Below are positions 7,816-19,527 of a stretch of 43,441 bases of DNA, one piece after another. Both the position numbers and the translations under genes were made by a program. The notes below the pieces were generated by a model. That model was given only the letters and a program-made list of their open reading frames with translations. It did no database searches and had not been told where the DNA came from. Each line of letters begins with the position of its first letter. Positions within the stretch are counted from its first letter, which is position 1. Origin of the DNA: Mesorhizobium sp. (GTDB lineage Bacteria > Pseudomonadota > Alphaproteobacteria > Rhizobiales > Rhizobiaceae); NCBI GenBank assembly GCA_004017535.1, contig SAJS01000028.1:1-43441 (forward strand). The letters are read 5' to 3'.

Positions 7816-8331
7816 GTGATCAAGACCGCCCTTGTCGCCATGACCATCGTCGGCTGCGACTGCGACGCGAAGCTGTGCGAATATATCGGCGAGACGCCGG
7901 CCAAATGGGCAACGATCGCCGACTGCGAAGCGGCGATGAAGAGCCAGATGCTGCACCAGCGCAATTTCAACTACCCGCTGGTTTCAGGCATCTGCCGCGT
8001 CAAGGGCTCGGCCTCTTCCTCCGAGCTTGCCGCGAAAGCCTCCAGGCCGGATCTGAAGCCCAGGAACCGCGTGGTCGAAACCATCGCCCCGCTGCCGCCC
8101 GAGCTCGACCATCGCCCAAGCGTTCCAGTGGGCGGAACCGTGACGGCCAGCGAAACGGAAGCCGCGAAGCCCGTCGCCTTCGATGGATCGGTCGACGGCG
8201 GCCGCGCTGTGCTTTACCGCACCAAGGCCGGCTATGCCGTGGTCAAGACCGATCTCAGCCGCGCCGCCGGCGCGACGATGGACGCTGCGAAGCGCTCGGC
8301 AAGCTGGCTGGCCGGTTTGACGGGTCTGTAA
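7816..8331 (+). CDS. hypothetical protein
   Basis: A 171-residue protein I do not recognise. A short hydrophobic start (VIKTALVAMTIVGCDC) suggests an N-terminal anchor or a lipoprotein-like signal. It is followed by a Cys-containing small domain with KWATIADCEAAM and a later ICRVKG, then a Pro/Ala-rich linker and a C-terminal part. The frame extends 81 codons upstream, but the GTG at 7816 has AAGGGA about 7 bases before it and the upstream part lacks coding character. An extracytoplasmic role is an inference. It converges with the next gene across a short repeat. Confidence 0.6.
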   Translation: MIKTALVAMTIVGCDCDAKLCEYIGETPAKWATIADCEAAMKSQMLHQRNFNYPLVSGICRVKGSASSSELAAKASRPDLKPRNRVVETIAPLPPELDHRPSVPVGGTVTASETEAAKPVAFDGSVDGGRAVLYRTKAGYAVVKTDLSRAAGATMDAAKRSASWLAGLTGL

Positions 8332-8342
8332 GCCGGTCGAGG

Positions 8343-8390
8343 GCGTTTGAGGTACAGGTCAGGCGGGCCTCACCTGAATATCGAAATGCT
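8343..8390. repeat. quasi-palindromic repeat, short copy A
   Basis: Contains CAGGTCAGGC and, a few bases on, GCCTCACCTGAATATC, the ends of the longer repeat seen at 19528 and 30111 without its centre. The arms pair except for the same C-C mismatch found in the long copies. It lies exactly between the stops of two convergent genes. Confidence 0.75.
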
Positions 8391-9017
8391 TCACAGGTTG
8401 ACCTTGAGAGTCTCCCAGAACTTGTCGATCAGCGGCTGTTCGGTCGCATTGTCCTGATCGCCGATGCGCGTGATGAAGAGCAGCCCCTGATCGGCGGTGC
8501 CAAAGCCGACAATCTCGAAATCCGCGCTGTCGGTGCGCGTCTTCACGGTAGCTTTAAGTCCAGTCAGATCCTTGCCGTCGGCGAGCTTGCGGGTCGTCGG
8601 CTGCTGCGTAAGGCGCCCACCCGCCTGGACCGTTTCCTTGGTCATCTCTTGCAGCATCAACTGGTTGAGGGAAACGGGGTTCATCTTGTCGTATTTCTGC
8701 ACGACGACGAGGGTGCCCAGCGCCGAAGCCATGAGGTACTGGGCGATGCCGTCGCCGAGATCGGTCTTGGTGACCGAATAATTGCTGGGATGGACGAAGG
8801 AGAATGTGCCGCCGGAGAAGGTGGCGAAGTCATTGTGCTCGAGCCTTACCTTGCTGGTCTTGCCGCCGGGCAGGGTCACCTCGATATCCTCGCCTGGATC
8901 GATGTCGACGGTCACGCCGTCGATGGTCAGCTTGAAGGCCTTCGGGTCCTCGGCACGGGCGACCCCGCCGCAAAGCATGATCGCGCCGAACGCCGCAGCC
9001 GCAATTTTCAGTCGCAT
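8391..9017 (-). CDS. secreted protein of unknown function
   Basis: A 208-residue protein with a clear Sec signal peptide (basic MRLK, a hydrophobic core, and a cleavage site likely after ARA near residue 22). The mature part is beta-rich, with TIDGVTVDIDPGEDI near its start, GGTFSFVHPSNYSV in the middle and LIDKFWETLKVNL at the end. I do not recognise the domain; the layout resembles small periplasmic proteins with a PsbP-like or stress-related fold, but that is weak. It faces the preceding gene tail to tail across a short repeat, its stop directly abutting that repeat, and is divergent from another secreted protein. Confidence 0.78.
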   Translation of the reverse strand: MRLKIAAAAFGAIMLCGGVARAEDPKAFKLTIDGVTVDIDPGEDIEVTLPGGKTSKVRLEHNDFATFSGGTFSFVHPSNYSVTKTDLGDGIAQYLMASALGTLVVVQKYDKMNPVSLNQLMLQEMTKETVQAGGRLTQQPTTRKLADGKDLTGLKATVKTRTDSADFEIVGFGTADQGLLFITRIGDQDNATEQPLIDKFWETLKVNL

Positions 9018-9159
9018 ATCTTGTTCTCTCCGTGCAGTTTCGGCCTAGCGCGCTTATCATTCTTTGATGACGGCTGGCGTGGGTCACTTTGCAACACCGG
9101 TTGATCACGTCCCCGCGATGCGGAAAGATAGGGGCCTTTCGGAAATGGGGGCCCCTTCG

Positions 9160-9654
9160 ATGACCTTGGCTGTTCGCGCCGCACTGTGTCTTCTCTGTGT
9201 GTTGGCGCCGGCGATCTCCGGCGCGCAAGCTACCGACCCGAATGACGACCGTGTGACCATATTCGCTCCGGGCGATCCGGAAATGGCAGCCGCGACAAAG
9301 CAAGCGCTTTCCAGCCTCGACGATTTCCTCGCGCTCGCCGATAGCCCTCCGGCCGGCACGTCGCGCTTCAAGCTGAAGGTGAAGGTAAAGGACGGCCATA
9401 TCACCGAGCATTTCTGGGTCGTGCCCTTCCGCCGCACCGAACCCGGATTTGTCGGAATCCTGTCGAACCAGCCCGCCGAGGTGCACAACGTCGTGCTAGG
9501 CCAGAACATCGAATTCACCAGGGATGACATTTCCGACTGGGGCTACACCAGGAACGGCCATCAGGTCGGCAGCTTCACTGTCTGCGTGATGTTCAAAAGG
9601 ATGTCGAAGGAGGAAGCCGACGACATGCGCGCCAAGTACGGCTTCGACTGCTGA
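9160..9654 (+). CDS. secreted DUF2314 (YegJ-like) domain protein
   Basis: A 164-residue protein with a signal peptide (about residues 1-24, cleavage near SGAQA) followed by a DUF2314 domain. The domain shows HITEHFWVVPF, GFVGILSNQP, DISDWGYTRNG and QVGSFTVCVM in family order. The function of DUF2314 is not known. The frame is open 32 codons upstream; the ATG at 9160 was chosen because GGGGG lies 8 bases before it and the signal peptide then starts at the N terminus. An ATG at 9145 is the alternative. It diverges from the other secreted protein with only about 140 bases between. Confidence 0.8.
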   Translation: MTLAVRAALCLLCVLAPAISGAQATDPNDDRVTIFAPGDPEMAAATKQALSSLDDFLALADSPPAGTSRFKLKVKVKDGHITEHFWVVPFRRTEPGFVGILSNQPAEVHNVVLGQNIEFTRDDISDWGYTRNGHQVGSFTVCVMFKRMSKEEADDMRAKYGFDC

Positions 9655-9774
9655 GACCGGCACCCGCCAGCGGACCTGTCTCTGAACCGACGCCCGTTTC
9701 GCCTCATACTCCTCGATGCCGCGCCTGATGCCCGTGATCACCGCCTCGCTCGGCATGAAATCCGCTGCTTCCAT
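9496..9774 (-). CDS. doubtful small ORF overlapping the DUF2314 gene
   Basis: A 92-codon frame whose first part (MEAADFMPSEAVITGIRRGIEE, then YEAKR; written here in two pieces) looks protein-like. Its second half runs antisense through the last 159 bases of the DUF2314 gene and looks like a shadow. Either a short real gene has lost its own stop or it is a degraded fragment. No family recognised. Confidence 0.2.
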   Translation of the reverse strand: MEAADFMPSEAVITGIRRGIEEYEAKRASVQRQVRWRVPVSAVEAVLGAHVVGFLLRHPFEHHADSEAADLMAVPGVAPVGNVIPGEFDVLA

Positions 9775-9857
9775 GGCCACCCCCGGCCGCAACTGAGATC
9801 GGCCTATGATAACGGCTTTTGCGCGAAAGTCGCCTGCGCCCCGGCGGGCGGGTGGGG

Positions 9858-10907
9858 CTATTTCCCCGAAGCTGGAAAAATCGTCTCCAGCCGGCCCGCA
9901 ACCCGCCGCTGCAGCGCGCCGCCCATAGCCTCCACCGGCACCAGCCGCTCGTGGTTGCCTGCTCGCAATCGCATGAAAAAATGCTGCCGGTAGGCGGCGA
10001 TCCTACCGCGCGTGGCCGGATCGGCGCTGATATCGACCACGAATATCGAGCCAATGCGTGCGGGCCATGGCGGCCTGGCCAATGCGGTGCCGAGGAAATC
10101 GCCGAGCCCATAAGCGGTGACGCCGCCGCCTATGTGCTCGACCGGTTGCACGACATGGGCATGATGCCCGACGATCAGCCCGGCGCCCTTCTCCGCCAGC
10201 CGCCTCGCCAGCGCTCGCGTCGCCTTGCGCGGAAAATGTCGGAACTCCCAGTCCCAGTGCGGCACCGCGCAGGTAAGGTCGATGCCGGACTTGGCGTCGC
10301 GCGGCCATTCGGCGGGACGCATAGAGATGCGTTTCTCGAACGGCGCGGGGCCGGTGTTGCGCCAGAGCGTGAGGGCTGCAAAACCGATGATCAGCGATCC
10401 GCCGGCATGACGCTGGACCGGTCCGTCGGCCAGCGCACCGATGGTGCGGACCCCGAGCCGATCGAGCGCCGCGAGCGTTTCCTCGAAACCGGCAATTCCC
10501 TGGTCGAGCACATGGTTGTTGGCCAATGAGAGCACTAGTCTATCGCGCGAGATGCCGACAGCGGCAAGCGCGTCCGCAAGAAAGCGCTCGCTCATCGCAT
10601 GTCGCGTGCCGAGCCAAGTCCCCACCAGCGCGCGTGGCCGTTCGACGATCGGGCTTTCGCAATTGCCGACCACGAGGTCAGCGGAGGAGAGCAGCGCGGC
10701 GATCGCCGGATCGCATTCCGGCACGCCGCGGTTAGCGACGGCCGAAATGTCGCCGACAAAGGCCAGTCGCATGGTCCGCATCGGCGGCGGATCGATGAAC
10801 GTCGCCGCTGGCGCGACAAAACCGCTTCGGTCACCACCGAGAGACGGTCTCAGCAGCCGTGGCAGCCAGGACAGCTTGTAGGAAAGCGGATAATTCGACA
10901 CGGGCAC
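9858..10907 (-). CDS. CapA/PgsA-family metallophosphoesterase-like protein
   Basis: A 349-residue CapA-family protein, a calcineurin-like fold linked in other bacteria to poly-gamma-glutamate synthesis but widespread with unknown roles. The motifs run in order: AFVGDIS, GNCESPIV, SLANNHVLDQG, PHWDWEF, GHHAHVVQPVE and AYGLGDFLG, giving the Asp, Asn and His residues expected around a dinuclear metal site. No capB or capC partner is near, so poly-glutamate export is not supported. Initiation is at GTG 10907; the ribosome site is weak and an internal Met at about residue 43 (MRTMRLAFVGD) is a possible alternative start close to the domain. Confidence 0.85.
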   Translation of the reverse strand: MPVSNYPLSYKLSWLPRLLRPSLGGDRSGFVAPAATFIDPPPMRTMRLAFVGDISAVANRGVPECDPAIAALLSSADLVVGNCESPIVERPRALVGTWLGTRHAMSERFLADALAAVGISRDRLVLSLANNHVLDQGIAGFEETLAALDRLGVRTIGALADGPVQRHAGGSLIIGFAALTLWRNTGPAPFEKRISMRPAEWPRDAKSGIDLTCAVPHWDWEFRHFPRKATRALARRLAEKGAGLIVGHHAHVVQPVEHIGGGVTAYGLGDFLGTALARPPWPARIGSIFVVDISADPATRGRIAAYRQHFFMRLRAGNHERLVPVEAMGGALQRRVAGRLETIFPASGK

Positions 10908-11048
10908 GTCCAGTTTTGCCCTCTGTAGACTGTCTGCCCGGCCGGTTGAAGCCTGGCGCTCTTGCGAAAGCGCCCACCGGTCGGCACGGGCCGGGGGACG
11001 CCTCGAGCCAAATACGTGTATGCTTGCGACACGACGCAGTGGAGGGCG

Positions 11049-12305
11049 ATGACGATGCGTAGAGCGATCCTTGCAGCAGCCTTGTTTTCATTCCTGCCGG
11101 CGTCCTTCGCCTGGGCGGAGATGCCGGACGCAGCCAAGTCCTTGTTCGAGGCGAAGAGCGTGGCCGAGCGGAACGCGGCGCTGTCGACATTGGAGGTGGC
11201 AGCGGCCAAGGACCCGGCCTCAGCCTATGCTGCCGGCGCCGGCGAGTTCTTCACCGCGCTCGAGCTCCTCGCCGGCGGCCTGCATCGCCACGGCTTCGAC
11301 AGCCCGAAATCCTTCATGCTGCCGCTGATGCAGCTGCCCGTGCCCGACAATCCCAACCCGCAGCCGCTGACCTATGAAGAATTCCGCGCCATCCTGGTCT
11401 CCTTCCGCGACCGGCTGGAAAAATCCGCCGCAACGCTGGGTTCCGTCCCGGCCAACGCCGACATCGGCATGGTCGTCGACCTCACCCGCGCTGGCATCGA
11501 TCTCAACGAGGACGGCGCCATCGCGCCGGACGAAAGCTTCGCCGCGATCATGGCAGCGCTCTCACGCGGCAGCGTCGACACGAGCGCTGCCGCGCCCTCG
11601 CTCACCTTCCGCTTCGACCGCGCGGATGGTTTCTGGCTGCAAGGCTATGCGGAGTTCCTGATGGCGCAGGCCGATTTCTGGCTGGCGCATGATTTCAAAG
11701 CCATGTTCGACGGCTCTTTCCACATGCTGTTCCCGCGCGCCAAACTGCCGCTGCAGGACGCGCTGGTGCCGCTGGACGGTGGCATGAGCGGCAACATGTT
11801 CGCCTCGGAATGGCGTTTCGCCGACTTCATCTCGCTGGTGCATCTCGTCAACTGGCCGGTGATCGAGCCGGAACGCCGGCAGGCCGCGCGACGCCATCTG
11901 CTGGAGATGATCCGGCTGTCGCGCGAGGACTGGAAAGCGATCCTGGCCGAGACCGACAACGACCGCGAATGGCTGCCCGGGCCGCAGCAGAAAGGCGCCA
12001 ATCCCCTCACCGGCCTCGACGTCGGCCAGGAGCAGGTAACCGCTTGGCTCGCCACGCTGACCATGGCCGAGGACCTTCTCGAAGGCCGCGTGCTGCTGCC
12101 GCATTTCCGCATCGCCGGCAAGGGCATCAACATGAAGCGCTTCTTCGACGAGCCGAAACCCTTCGACCTCGTTCTGTCGATAACCGGCCCCGGCATCGCG
12201 CCCTATCTCGAAAGCGGCAAGATCCTCACCAGCGACGATTTCGACCAGATCCAGCGCGAGTTCGGCGGTGCCGGCTTTTTGACGTTTGCGCTGTGGTTCA
12301 ATTGA
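11049..12305 (+). CDS. secreted protein of unknown function
   Basis: A 418-residue protein with a signal peptide ending near AWAEM (about residue 24). The mature chain is long and helical, and includes a single EF-hand-like loop, DLNEDGAIAPDE, close to residue 160. Aromatic-rich segments such as GFWLQGYAEFLMAQADFWLAHDF follow in the middle. I do not recognise the family. The ATG at 11049 follows GGAGGGC at good spacing; the frame is open 29 codons further but without coding look. It is divergent from the CapA-like gene and probably transcribed alone. A periplasmic role is inferred only from the signal. Confidence 0.78.
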   Translation: MTMRRAILAAALFSFLPASFAWAEMPDAAKSLFEAKSVAERNAALSTLEVAAAKDPASAYAAGAGEFFTALELLAGGLHRHGFDSPKSFMLPLMQLPVPDNPNPQPLTYEEFRAILVSFRDRLEKSAATLGSVPANADIGMVVDLTRAGIDLNEDGAIAPDESFAAIMAALSRGSVDTSAAAPSLTFRFDRADGFWLQGYAEFLMAQADFWLAHDFKAMFDGSFHMLFPRAKLPLQDALVPLDGGMSGNMFASEWRFADFISLVHLVNWPVIEPERRQAARRHLLEMIRLSREDWKAILAETDNDREWLPGPQQKGANPLTGLDVGQEQVTAWLATLTMAEDLLEGRVLLPHFRIAGKGINMKRFFDEPKPFDLVLSITGPGIAPYLESGKILTSDDFDQIQREFGGAGFLTFALWFN

Positions 12306-12340
12306 GGGTCGCAAGCCTTGAGTTCCTCCCCCAATGAAAT

Positions 12341-12475
12341 GGAGGAGAGGTGGCTGGGCGAAGCCGAGACGGAGAGGGGAGCGCCGGTTTGGGAGGGCGA
12401 AAGCGCCTCGAGGGGAAGGGCTTCACCCTTACGAAGCCCCCTCTCCGTCCGCTTCGCGGACACCTCTCCCCTGCC
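12341..12475. repeat. intergenic palindromic element
   Basis: Two arms, about 12344-12380 and 12438-12471, carry GGAGAGGTG..GCGAAGC..GACGGAGAGGGG and its reverse complement with small differences, around a 57-base centre. The arms themselves contain short dyads (GCGAAGC region). It fills most of the gap between the secreted protein gene and uvrB. Elements of this look are frequent between rhizobial genes. Confidence 0.75.
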
Positions 12476-12627
12476 TCTGGCGGGCGCCAAGAACCTGGTC
12501 CGCGTTAGCCTCTCCCAGCGGGTCATGACGCCGCTCCTGACAGCCTTCTGTCAGCAGCATCCGCGCCCGGCCGGCGTCCATTCACTCGGCCCTTTCCATT
12601 TCGGCCGAGTCCACCCATATTCGGGCC

Positions 12628-15762
<3,135 letters not shown>

Positions 15763-15767
15763 CGCCT

Positions 15768-15915
15768 TCTTCCTTCTCTCCTTGTGGGAGAAGGTGGATC
15801 GGCGCACAGCGCCGACACGGATGAGGGGTGTTCAGCGGAGTGAGACGTTGATGTTCCCTGGAGCAGCCCTCATCCGTCGCCTTCGGCCACACTTTCTCCC
15901 GCAAGAGGAGGATGG
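15768..15915. repeat. intergenic palindromic element after uvrB
   Basis: Contains CGGCGC-ACA-GCGCCG (15800-15814), a CTTCTC/GAGAAG dyad (near 15773-15793), and ACGGATGAGGG (15817-15827) paired with CCCTCATCCGT (15867-15877). The right half continues as CGCCTTCGGCCACACTTTCT. It is a mosaic palindromic element of rhizobial type just after the uvrB stop. Confidence 0.7.
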
Positions 15916-16036
15916 AAGCACTCCACCGCCCTCTTGCCTCCCGCCCTCCCCCGGTGTACCCACTCTCCAAACTCGAACTCTGGAAAGGAGGGCTGCGTGT
16001 TTATCGATCACCACCGTCAGCGCGGCCCTGTCTGTG

Positions 16037-16139
16037 CCCTGCGAGCTTGCTTGCAGGGCTGACCGGACGGTCCGGGTTCTTCCCGTTTCGATTTTTGGTC
16101 TGCCCTTCGTGGTGCCGCTAAGCTGATCCGTTGATCAGC
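16037..16139 (+). promoter_or_regulatory. hairpin-rich leader before the ABC-F gene
   Basis: Three hairpins follow one another: CCCTGC/GCAGGG (16037-16058, with inner AGC/GCT), CCGGA/TCCGG (16063-16075) followed by a T-rich stretch to 16096, and GCTGATC-CGTT-GATCAGC (16122-16139). ABC-F genes are often controlled by ribosome-sensing attenuation in such leaders. No clear leader peptide could be assigned, so this is an inference. Confidence 0.35.
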
Positions 16140-16195
16140 CGGCTCACCGTCAAAGTGCATCGGCCGGACTTTCCGGCAAGACCAGAGAAATCGAC

Positions 16196-17722
16196 ATGGC
16201 CTTGATCAGCCTCAAATCCCTCGGCGTCACCATGAGTGCGCCGCTCTTCTCCAATCTCGATCTCACCATCGGCGCGGGCGATCGGCTCGGCATCGTCGCG
16301 GCCAATGGCCGTGGTAAGTCCACCTTGCTCAAATGCCTGGCCGGCGAACTCGAACCCACTACCGGCGACATCACCCGGTCGCGCGGCTTGCGCGTCGGCC
16401 ATGTCGATCAATCCGTTCCCGACGCGCTGCTCGGCCGCAGCTTCCATGACGTCGTCGCCGATGCCTTGCCGGCCGAGCAGCGCGACAGCGAGTTGTGGCG
16501 CGTCGACGTGGTTCTCGACTCGCTCGACGTGCCGGAAGACATGCGCGGCCGGCCGATGCGCGCGCTGAGCGGCGGCTGGCAACGTCTGGCGCTGATCGCC
16601 CGCGTATGGGTTACCGATCCGGACGTGCTTCTGCTCGACGAGCCGACCAATCATCTCGACCTCGCCAGGATCAGCCAGCTGGAGGACTGGCTCAACGCGC
16701 TGCCGCGCGACGTGCCTGTGATCATCGCCAGCCATGACCGCGCCTTCCTCGACGCCACCACCAACCGCACGCTGTTCCTGCGTCCTGAAGACTCGCCTGT
16801 GTTCGCTCTGCCTTACTCGCGCGCCCGGCATGCGCTCGACGAGCTCGACGCCTCGACGGCGCGCAAGTTCGAGCGCGACATGAGGATCGCCCAGCAGTTG
16901 CGCAAGCAGGCCGCCAAGCTGAATAACATCGGCATCAATTCAGGCAGCGACCTGTTGACGGTGAAGACCAAGCAGTTGAAGGAGCGGGCAGAGAAGCTGG
17001 AGGATGCCGCCTTACAAGCGCATCGTGAGCGCTCGGCAGGCGCGATCAGGCTGGCGAACCGCGGCACCCATGCCAAGGTGCTGGTGACGCTGGAGGACGC
17101 GGCGGTCGAAACGCCTGACGGCACTGTGCTGTTCAGGACCGGAAAGCGCCATATCTGCCAGGACGATCGCATCGTGCTGCTTGGCCGCAACGGCGTCGGC
17201 AAGACGCGCTTCATCGCCATGATCCGCAACGCCATTGCCGAACCCGGCTCGATCGCCAACATCAAGGTGACGCCGTCGACCGTGCTCGGCTACAGCGATC
17301 AGGCGCTGTCGGGCATCAATGGCGACGACACGCCGCTGGCGATGGTTTCGCGCCGGTTCGAGATCGGCGAGCAGCGGGCGCATTCGCTTCTTGCCGGCGC
17401 CGGCGTCGCCATCGAGATGCAGGAGAAAAAGATCGGCGCCTTGTCGGGCGGGCAGCGGTCGAGACTGATGATGCTGGTATTGCGGTTGACCAACCCCAAT
17501 TTCTATTTGCTCGACGAGCCGACCAACCACCTCGACATCGATGGCCAGGAAGCATTGGAGGACGAGTTGCTGAAGCATCAGGCAAGCTGTCTGCTTGCCT
17601 CGCACGACCGCTCCTTCATCCGCGCCGTCGGCAACCGCTTCTGGCTGGTCGAGAAGCGGCGGCTGACCGAGGTCGACGACCCGGAAGCATTCTTCCGCTC
17701 CGTCGCCGAAACGCCGAACTGA
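16196..17722 (+). CDS. ABC-F family ATPase
   Basis: A 508-residue soluble protein with two ABC domains and no membrane segments, as in the ABC-F group that binds the ribosomal E site. Some members relieve stalled translation, others protect from antibiotics. Domain 1 has ANGRGKST, LSGGW and LLLDEPTNHLD; domain 2 has GRNGVGKT, LSGGQ and LLDEPTNHLD. Between them lies a charged helical linker of about 80 residues (ARKFERDMRIAQQLRKQAAK onward). The first signature, LSGGW, departs from LSGGQ. It is slightly shorter than EttA and matches the shorter Uup- or Vga-like types. The GACATGG start is preceded by an AGAGAAATC stretch. Confidence 0.92.
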   Translation: MALISLKSLGVTMSAPLFSNLDLTIGAGDRLGIVAANGRGKSTLLKCLAGELEPTTGDITRSRGLRVGHVDQSVPDALLGRSFHDVVADALPAEQRDSELWRVDVVLDSLDVPEDMRGRPMRALSGGWQRLALIARVWVTDPDVLLLDEPTNHLDLARISQLEDWLNALPRDVPVIIASHDRAFLDATTNRTLFLRPEDSPVFALPYSRARHALDELDASTARKFERDMRIAQQLRKQAAKLNNIGINSGSDLLTVKTKQLKERAEKLEDAALQAHRERSAGAIRLANRGTHAKVLVTLEDAAVETPDGTVLFRTGKRHICQDDRIVLLGRNGVGKTRFIAMIRNAIAEPGSIANIKVTPSTVLGYSDQALSGINGDDTPLAMVSRRFEIGEQRAHSLLAGAGVAIEMQEKKIGALSGGQRSRLMMLVLRLTNPNFYLLDEPTNHLDIDGQEALEDELLKHQASCLLASHDRSFIRAVGNRFWLVEKRRLTEVDDPEAFFRSVAETPN

Positions 17723-17821
17723 GAGACGATATACCCGCCGGGCAGTCGCCGACGGCCCGATACTTTTCCATCTGCTAAAAAAAGCGCATGCTGAATTGCT
17801 CAACCATGGAGGGGACGGGCC

Positions 17822-18211
17822 ATGCGTGCGGTGGAAATCGTCAGCAATCTCTACAGAGCTTATGCGGACCGCGACATCGAGGGTGCCCTGGCGCGGTGTT
17901 CCGAGGATGTCGTGTTCCGCTGGATTGCCGATCCCCGGCAATCGCGTCATGCCGGCACCGCGCACGGCAAACAGGAATTCCTCTCCAGGCTTCTGGCGTT
18001 CGACGATGACTTCGAATACCGCCACTTCGTCCCGGTCGAGATCATCGACGGCGGCGACAAGGTTGCCGCGCAGGTCGAGATCCATATGACGCGCCGTACC
18101 ACCGGCGAGGAGCTCATCATGCGCACCGCCAATTTCTGGACGGTCCGCGACGGCGAGATCATCGAGATGGTGGAATACTACGACACTGCGCTGGCGGCGT
18201 CGGTGTTCTGA
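17822..18211 (+). CDS. NTF2-like / SnoaL-like domain protein
   Basis: A 129-residue single-domain protein of the nuclear-transport-factor-2-like superfamily, a cone-shaped fold used for small ligands or enzymatic isomerisation. Family marks are the N-terminal helix with YRAYADRDIEGAL, followed by CSEDVVFRW, the central HGKQEFLSRLLAF, and the C-terminal strands NFWTVRDGEIIEMVEYYDT. A GGAGGGGAC ribosome site precedes the ATG at 17822. There is no operon partner that would indicate a substrate, and function cannot be assigned. Confidence 0.85.
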   Translation: MRAVEIVSNLYRAYADRDIEGALARCSEDVVFRWIADPRQSRHAGTAHGKQEFLSRLLAFDDDFEYRHFVPVEIIDGGDKVAAQVEIHMTRRTTGEELIMRTANFWTVRDGEIIEMVEYYDTALAASVF

Positions 18212-18303
18212 AAAAGATTGGAGCGATCTGTCGGATCGCCTCTTGCCGCCTCGTCCTTGGGATGCCGACACGATGATGCCGGCATCAACCAGGGAGAATT
18301 GTC

Positions 18304-18486
18304 ATGTCGGTACTGTCGTCCATCGGCCGCCTCGCCAACCGGTATGCCGAGGCGCGTGCCCGTCACCGCAGCGAGCGCATCCTGCTTTCGCTGCCCGCAG
18401 AGCTGCGCAAGGACATTGGCTTTCCGGAGATTTTCGAAACGCGCGAAAGCCGCCGCGCCAGCACCTTCTCGGCGAAGGCCATATAA
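18304..18486 (+). CDS. DUF1127-like small protein
   Basis: A 60-residue basic protein with a C-terminal LPAELRKDIGFPE motif typical of DUF1127 proteins, preceded by an Arg-rich helix. In Agrobacterium and other alphaproteobacteria short DUF1127 proteins affect RNA turnover and phosphate or stress responses, but a role for this one is not shown. A GGGAGAA ribosome site lies 6 bases upstream of the ATG. Confidence 0.8.
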   Translation: MSVLSSIGRLANRYAEARARHRSERILLSLPAELRKDIGFPEIFETRESRRASTFSAKAI

Positions 18487-18633
18487 AATGATGCTTTCAA
18501 TGCGATTGTCCCGCGGCCGCGCGCCCGCAGGGCAAGGCGCTTAAGAAGAATTTCTGGAGGCATGTAGGATCGCCGCCGCTTCGTCCGTCCTTGGGCCGCA
18601 AGCCAGGTCAAACCCGTGAAGAGGAACACGAAA

Positions 18634-19050
18634 ATGAACGATCAGACCCCGCCCCGCGCCAAAGTCCTTGGCGGATTGACCCCCTATCTGCAGGTCGACG
18701 GCGCCATCAAGGCCGCCGAATTCTACAAGAAGGCTTTTGGCGCGGAGGAAGTGTTCGCCTATCCGCCGGACTACAAGGGCCGCACCATGCATATCCATCT
18801 CTATGTCAACGGTTCGACGCTGATGCTGGGCGACGCCTATCCGGAACACGGCCATCCGCACCAGGCGGCGCAGGGCTATACGCTGCAGCTCCATCTCGGC
18901 AGCGACGACATCGACGCCTGGTGGCAGCGCGCGGTCGATGCCGGCTGCGAGGTCGTCACCCCGCTGCAGGTGATGTTCTGGGGCGACCGCTGGGGCCAGG
19001 TGAAAGACCCCTTCGGCATCGCCTGGGCGATGAACGCGCCGGTGAAGTGA
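18634..19050 (+). CDS. VOC-family (glyoxalase/PhnB-like) protein
   Basis: A 138-residue vicinal-oxygen-chelate protein of the PhnB type. It opens with LTPYLQVDGAIKAAEFYKKA, continues with a beta-alpha-beta module containing MHIHLYVNGSTLMLGDAYPE, and ends with WGDRWGQVKDPFGIAW, the usual last strand. Such proteins include glyoxalase and dioxygenase relatives, but many PhnB-like ones lack known activity. The ATG at 18634 was preferred to the GTG 18 bases upstream because GAGGAAC lies about 10 bases before it. The next gene begins 110 bases on and may be cotranscribed. Confidence 0.9.
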   Translation: MNDQTPPRAKVLGGLTPYLQVDGAIKAAEFYKKAFGAEEVFAYPPDYKGRTMHIHLYVNGSTLMLGDAYPEHGHPHQAAQGYTLQLHLGSDDIDAWWQRAVDAGCEVVTPLQVMFWGDRWGQVKDPFGIAWAMNAPVK

Positions 19051-19160
19051 ATTTCCTAGCGAGCAAGCGTTGCCTGCCTGAGGCATGGCTGACGCGCTCC
19101 CACGCGCCGGGTCGTATCCCCGCCGACCCGGCGCTCATTTTCCAGCAATGGAGTTTCACC

Positions 19161-19514
19161 ATGTCCTATGTCGACGGTTTCGTGATTGCCGTGCCGAAGG
19201 CAAATCTCGACGACTACAAGAAGCTGGCCAACACCGCGGGCCCGATTTGGATGGAGCACGGCGCGCTCTCCTATGTCGAATGCATCGGCGATGACGTGCC
19301 CTACGGCGAGCTGACCTCGTTTCCGCGTGCCGTGCAGGCGAAGGACGACGAGATCGTCATCTTCGCCTGGGTCGTCTACGAATCCAGACAGAGCCGCGAC
19401 GCGGTCATGGCCAAGGTGATGGCCGATGAGCGTCTCAAGATGGACTGGTCCGCCATGCCCTTCGATGGCAAGCGCATGATCTTCGGCGGCTTCCAGCCAT
19501 TCATCGAACTTTGA
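19161..19514 (+). CDS. DUF1428 family protein (YbaA-like)
   Basis: A 117-residue protein of the DUF1428 family, a dimeric alpha-beta-barrel fold of unknown function. It shows the family start MSYVDGFVIAVPKANLDDYK, the central GALSYVECIGDD, the ELTSFPRAVQAKDDEIVIFA stretch, and the C-terminal MPFDGKRMIFGGFQPF. The ATG at 19161 follows TGGAGTTTCACC. It lies directly behind a VOC-family gene, and these two small proteins often occur near each other. It converges with the sulfotransferase gene across a long palindromic repeat. Confidence 0.9.
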   Translation: MSYVDGFVIAVPKANLDDYKKLANTAGPIWMEHGALSYVECIGDDVPYGELTSFPRAVQAKDDEIVIFAWVVYESRQSRDAVMAKVMADERLKMDWSAMPFDGKRMIFGGFQPFIEL

Positions 19515-19527
19515 GGAACTCGGCCCC

